Shown here piece after piece: positions 5,266 through 6,265 of a stretch of 6,265 bases of DNA (the first letter of the stretch is position 1; each line of letters starts with the position of its first letter). The translations under genes were made by a program, and so were the position numbers. Origin of the DNA: Candidatus Dadabacteria bacterium UBA2774. GTDB lineage: Bacteria; Desulfobacterota_D; UBA1144; Nemesobacterales; UBA2774. The notes beneath the pieces are model-generated. The model was not told the origin of the DNA, did no database searches, and worked only from the letters and a program-made list of their open reading frames with translations. The stretch covers positions 1 through 6,265 of the forward strand of contig DEIM01000044.1 in assembly GCA_002352485.1 (NCBI GenBank), written 5' to 3'.

Positions 5266-5847
5266 TCAAGTCTCAGTCTTGTGTGAAATGTAGGAGATAA
5301 CCAGGGAGGATAGGACTGCGGAGAGGGCGTAGCAGTAGATACCTGTTTCGGCAGAGAAGCTGAAATTAAACCCCTTTGCTTTGAACATTACTATGATTAC
5401 AGCGACTATGAAAACGTCGGCCATAGACCATTTCGAAACAAGACCGATCGCTTTGAATAGGCCGTTATTAGTCATTGCTTGTTGTTTAAAGCTCCTGGAA
5501 ATATAGACTGCGGAGAGAACAATCTTGAGAAGGGGAAACACAACTGAGAAAAGAAATATGATGATCCCGAGGAAAATCGAGCCGTCCTGAAAAAGTGATT
5601 TTATTATTCCCAGCAGGTACTGATCACCAGTGGGAATCTTGCCCTTTTTTACAATCCAGTCCCTGAGCTCGCCGTGAAGACCGAACCAATTGGGAATCCA
5701 GTCGGGCAATTCGAGATGGAAAGTGGAATGTATAAAAGGGAAATAGAATGCTCCGACAAGAAGGAGGGCCGAAAGAACTAACGCAAAAATAGATACAATT
5801 TTTACGTACTTAAAACCTGTTACAGTTTGCCAGAATTTATTGAACAT
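5266..5847 (-). CDS. PqiA-family (paraquat-inducible protein A) membrane protein, single module
   Basis: The product is a 193-residue inner-membrane protein with four predicted membrane segments at about 15-37, 91-116, 143-157 and 166-188. A long loop (about 38-90) lies between the first two, rich in Trp and aromatic residues (LPDWIPNWFG). The family signature is clear: an FSVVFPLLKI stretch (100-109), then KWSMADVF (139-146) entering the third segment. E. coli PqiA has two such modules and partners the MCE protein PqiB in lipid trafficking between membranes. Here there is one module, no zinc-ribbon cysteines at the N-terminus (the only Cys is C172), and no MCE-type gene in view, so the same job should not be assumed. 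The ATG at 5845-5847 is the natural start, but no Shine-Dalgarno is visible. It follows the antiporter gene by 34 bp in the same direction, and translation or transcription coupling is plausible. Confidence 0.85.
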   Translation of the reverse strand: MFNKFWQTVTGFKYVKIVSIFALVLSALLLVGAFYFPFIHSTFHLELPDWIPNWFGLHGELRDWIVKKGKIPTGDQYLLGIIKSLFQDGSIFLGIIIFLFSVVFPLLKIVLSAVYISRSFKQQAMTNNGLFKAIGLVSKWSMADVFIVAVIIVMFKAKGFNFSFSAETGIYCYALSAVLSSLVISYISHKTET

Positions 5848-5881
5848 GACTAAGACACGAAAAAGCTGAGTGACTTAAAGA

Positions 5882-6265
5882 TTATTCAGTCACACCGAAA
5901 ATGGAGCGTACCTCCGGGATATCATCAATTTCTGCCAGGACAAGGAGCTTATCTCCCTCCTTTAATACCGTGCCCCCTCTAGGAACAAGCGAGGTCTCGC
6001 CCCTTTCTATAAGCATTATGAGCGCGCTCTTTGGAAGTGAGAGCTCGACAATTTGCTTACCAAGAGCGCTTGAAGCCGGGGGAAGAGTGAATTCTATTTT
6101 ATCGCTGTGATCATCGTAAGGAAACTCAAACTCCACCTGTTTCATATGATCTTCAACATCAGGGGCATCGAGCCCGAGCCAACGGGCAACGAGTGGAATT
6201 GTGGTGCCTTGAAGGAGTACGGATGTAATGACAATAAAGAAAACAAGATTGAAAATTAGATCGGC
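5882..6265 (-). CDS. NhaP2/CvrA-like K+/H+ antiporter, C-terminal part with RCK_C domain
   Basis: The frame is open without interruption from the right edge (6265) to the TAA at 5882-5884, giving the last 127 residues of a larger protein. The Met at 6145 is internal, not a start. The N-terminal part seen is a final membrane helix and loop, LIFNLVFFIVITSVLLQGTT then IPLVARWLGLDAP, characteristic of CPA1-type NhaP2/CvrA potassium/proton antiporters. From about residue 43 on is a TrkA_C/RCK_C regulatory domain with LPKSALIMLIERGE, SLVPRGGTVLKEGDKLLVLA and EVRSIFG. In this family the antiporter exchanges cytoplasmic K+ for protons across the inner membrane, and the RCK_C domain senses a small ligand or nucleotide. 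Transport specificity (K+ or Na+) cannot be decided from this piece. It is the upstream neighbour of the PqiA-like gene and may form an operon with it. Confidence 0.85.
   Translation of the reverse strand, partial: ADLIFNLVFFIVITSVLLQGTTIPLVARWLGLDAPDVEDHMKQVEFEFPYDDHSDKIEFTLPPASSALGKQIVELSLPKSALIMLIERGETSLVPRGGTVLKEGDKLLVLAEIDDIPEVRSIFGVTE

Noticed and set aside
5901..6110. Plus-strand open frame of 69 codons opposite the antiporter RCK_C domain
   Set aside because: The minus-strand frame is unambiguous TrkA_C sequence; the opposite frame has no recognisable features.
5882..6145. Stand-alone 87-residue RCK_C/TrkA_C protein starting at the Met at 6145
   Set aside because: The frame continues upstream without a stop to the window edge and encodes the last transmembrane helix of an NhaP2-like antiporter, so the Met is internal.
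1..6265. Mobile element, CRISPR array, toxin-antitoxin or defence island
   Set aside because: No transposase, integrase, terminal inverted repeats, repeat-spacer array, small paired genes or tRNA gene is visible; all coding regions belong to chromosomal housekeeping or envelope families.

Overview
The window is ordinary chromosomal sequence from a Gram-negative bacterium. Evidence for this is a PqiA-type inner-membrane protein, a CPA1-type cation/proton antiporter, an exported protein with a C-terminal IPTL-CTERM sorting tag (a tag confined to Gram-negative lineages that have exosortases), and glyoxalase I. Base composition is moderate and codon use is mixed. A Ycf46-type AAA ATPase together with IPTL-CTERM suggests a Desulfobacterota- or Nitrospirota-like lineage, or another deeply branching Proteobacteria-like one. 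The sequence alone does not fix the taxon, and that guess is weak.

Layout from left to right. (1) The last codons of glyoxalase I (gloA, + strand) run off the left edge. (2) A short C-rich, hairpin-forming intergenic element lies at about 117-155. (3) rarA/mgsA, a replication-fork clamp-loader-like AAA+ ATPase, is on the minus strand and converges on gloA. (4) A strong minus-strand intrinsic terminator at 1571-1606 closes the next gene. (5) A secreted beta-propeller-like protein of about 382 residues with an IPTL-CTERM tail is on the minus strand. (6) An AT-rich divergent intergenic region (2793-3068) holds candidate promoters, a 9-bp direct repeat and a perfect 10-bp palindrome. (7) A Ycf46-family AAA ATPase is on the plus strand. 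(8) Converging on it from the right are three minus-strand genes: an HdeD/DUF308 membrane protein, a single-module PqiA-family membrane protein, and the 3' end of an NhaP2/CvrA-like K+/H+ antiporter with an RCK_C (TrkA_C) domain that runs off the right edge.

Functional reading. The right-hand trio (antiporter, PqiA-like, HdeD-like) are all inner-membrane proteins from families linked to ion, pH or envelope stress. The antiporter and the PqiA-like gene are only 34 bp apart and may be co-transcribed, while the HdeD-like gene seems to have its own promoter. GloA and RarA are housekeeping stress and repair functions. The propeller protein is probably a surface or envelope protein processed by an exosortase of the XrtH type encoded elsewhere. 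No mobile element, CRISPR array, tRNA or rRNA is visible. I see no convincing new multi-gene system. The least ordinary items are the internally repeated, apparently circularly permuted propeller, the tandem (first half degenerate) AAA architecture of the Ycf46 homologue with its start-site problem, and the regulatory-looking repeats between these two divergent genes.
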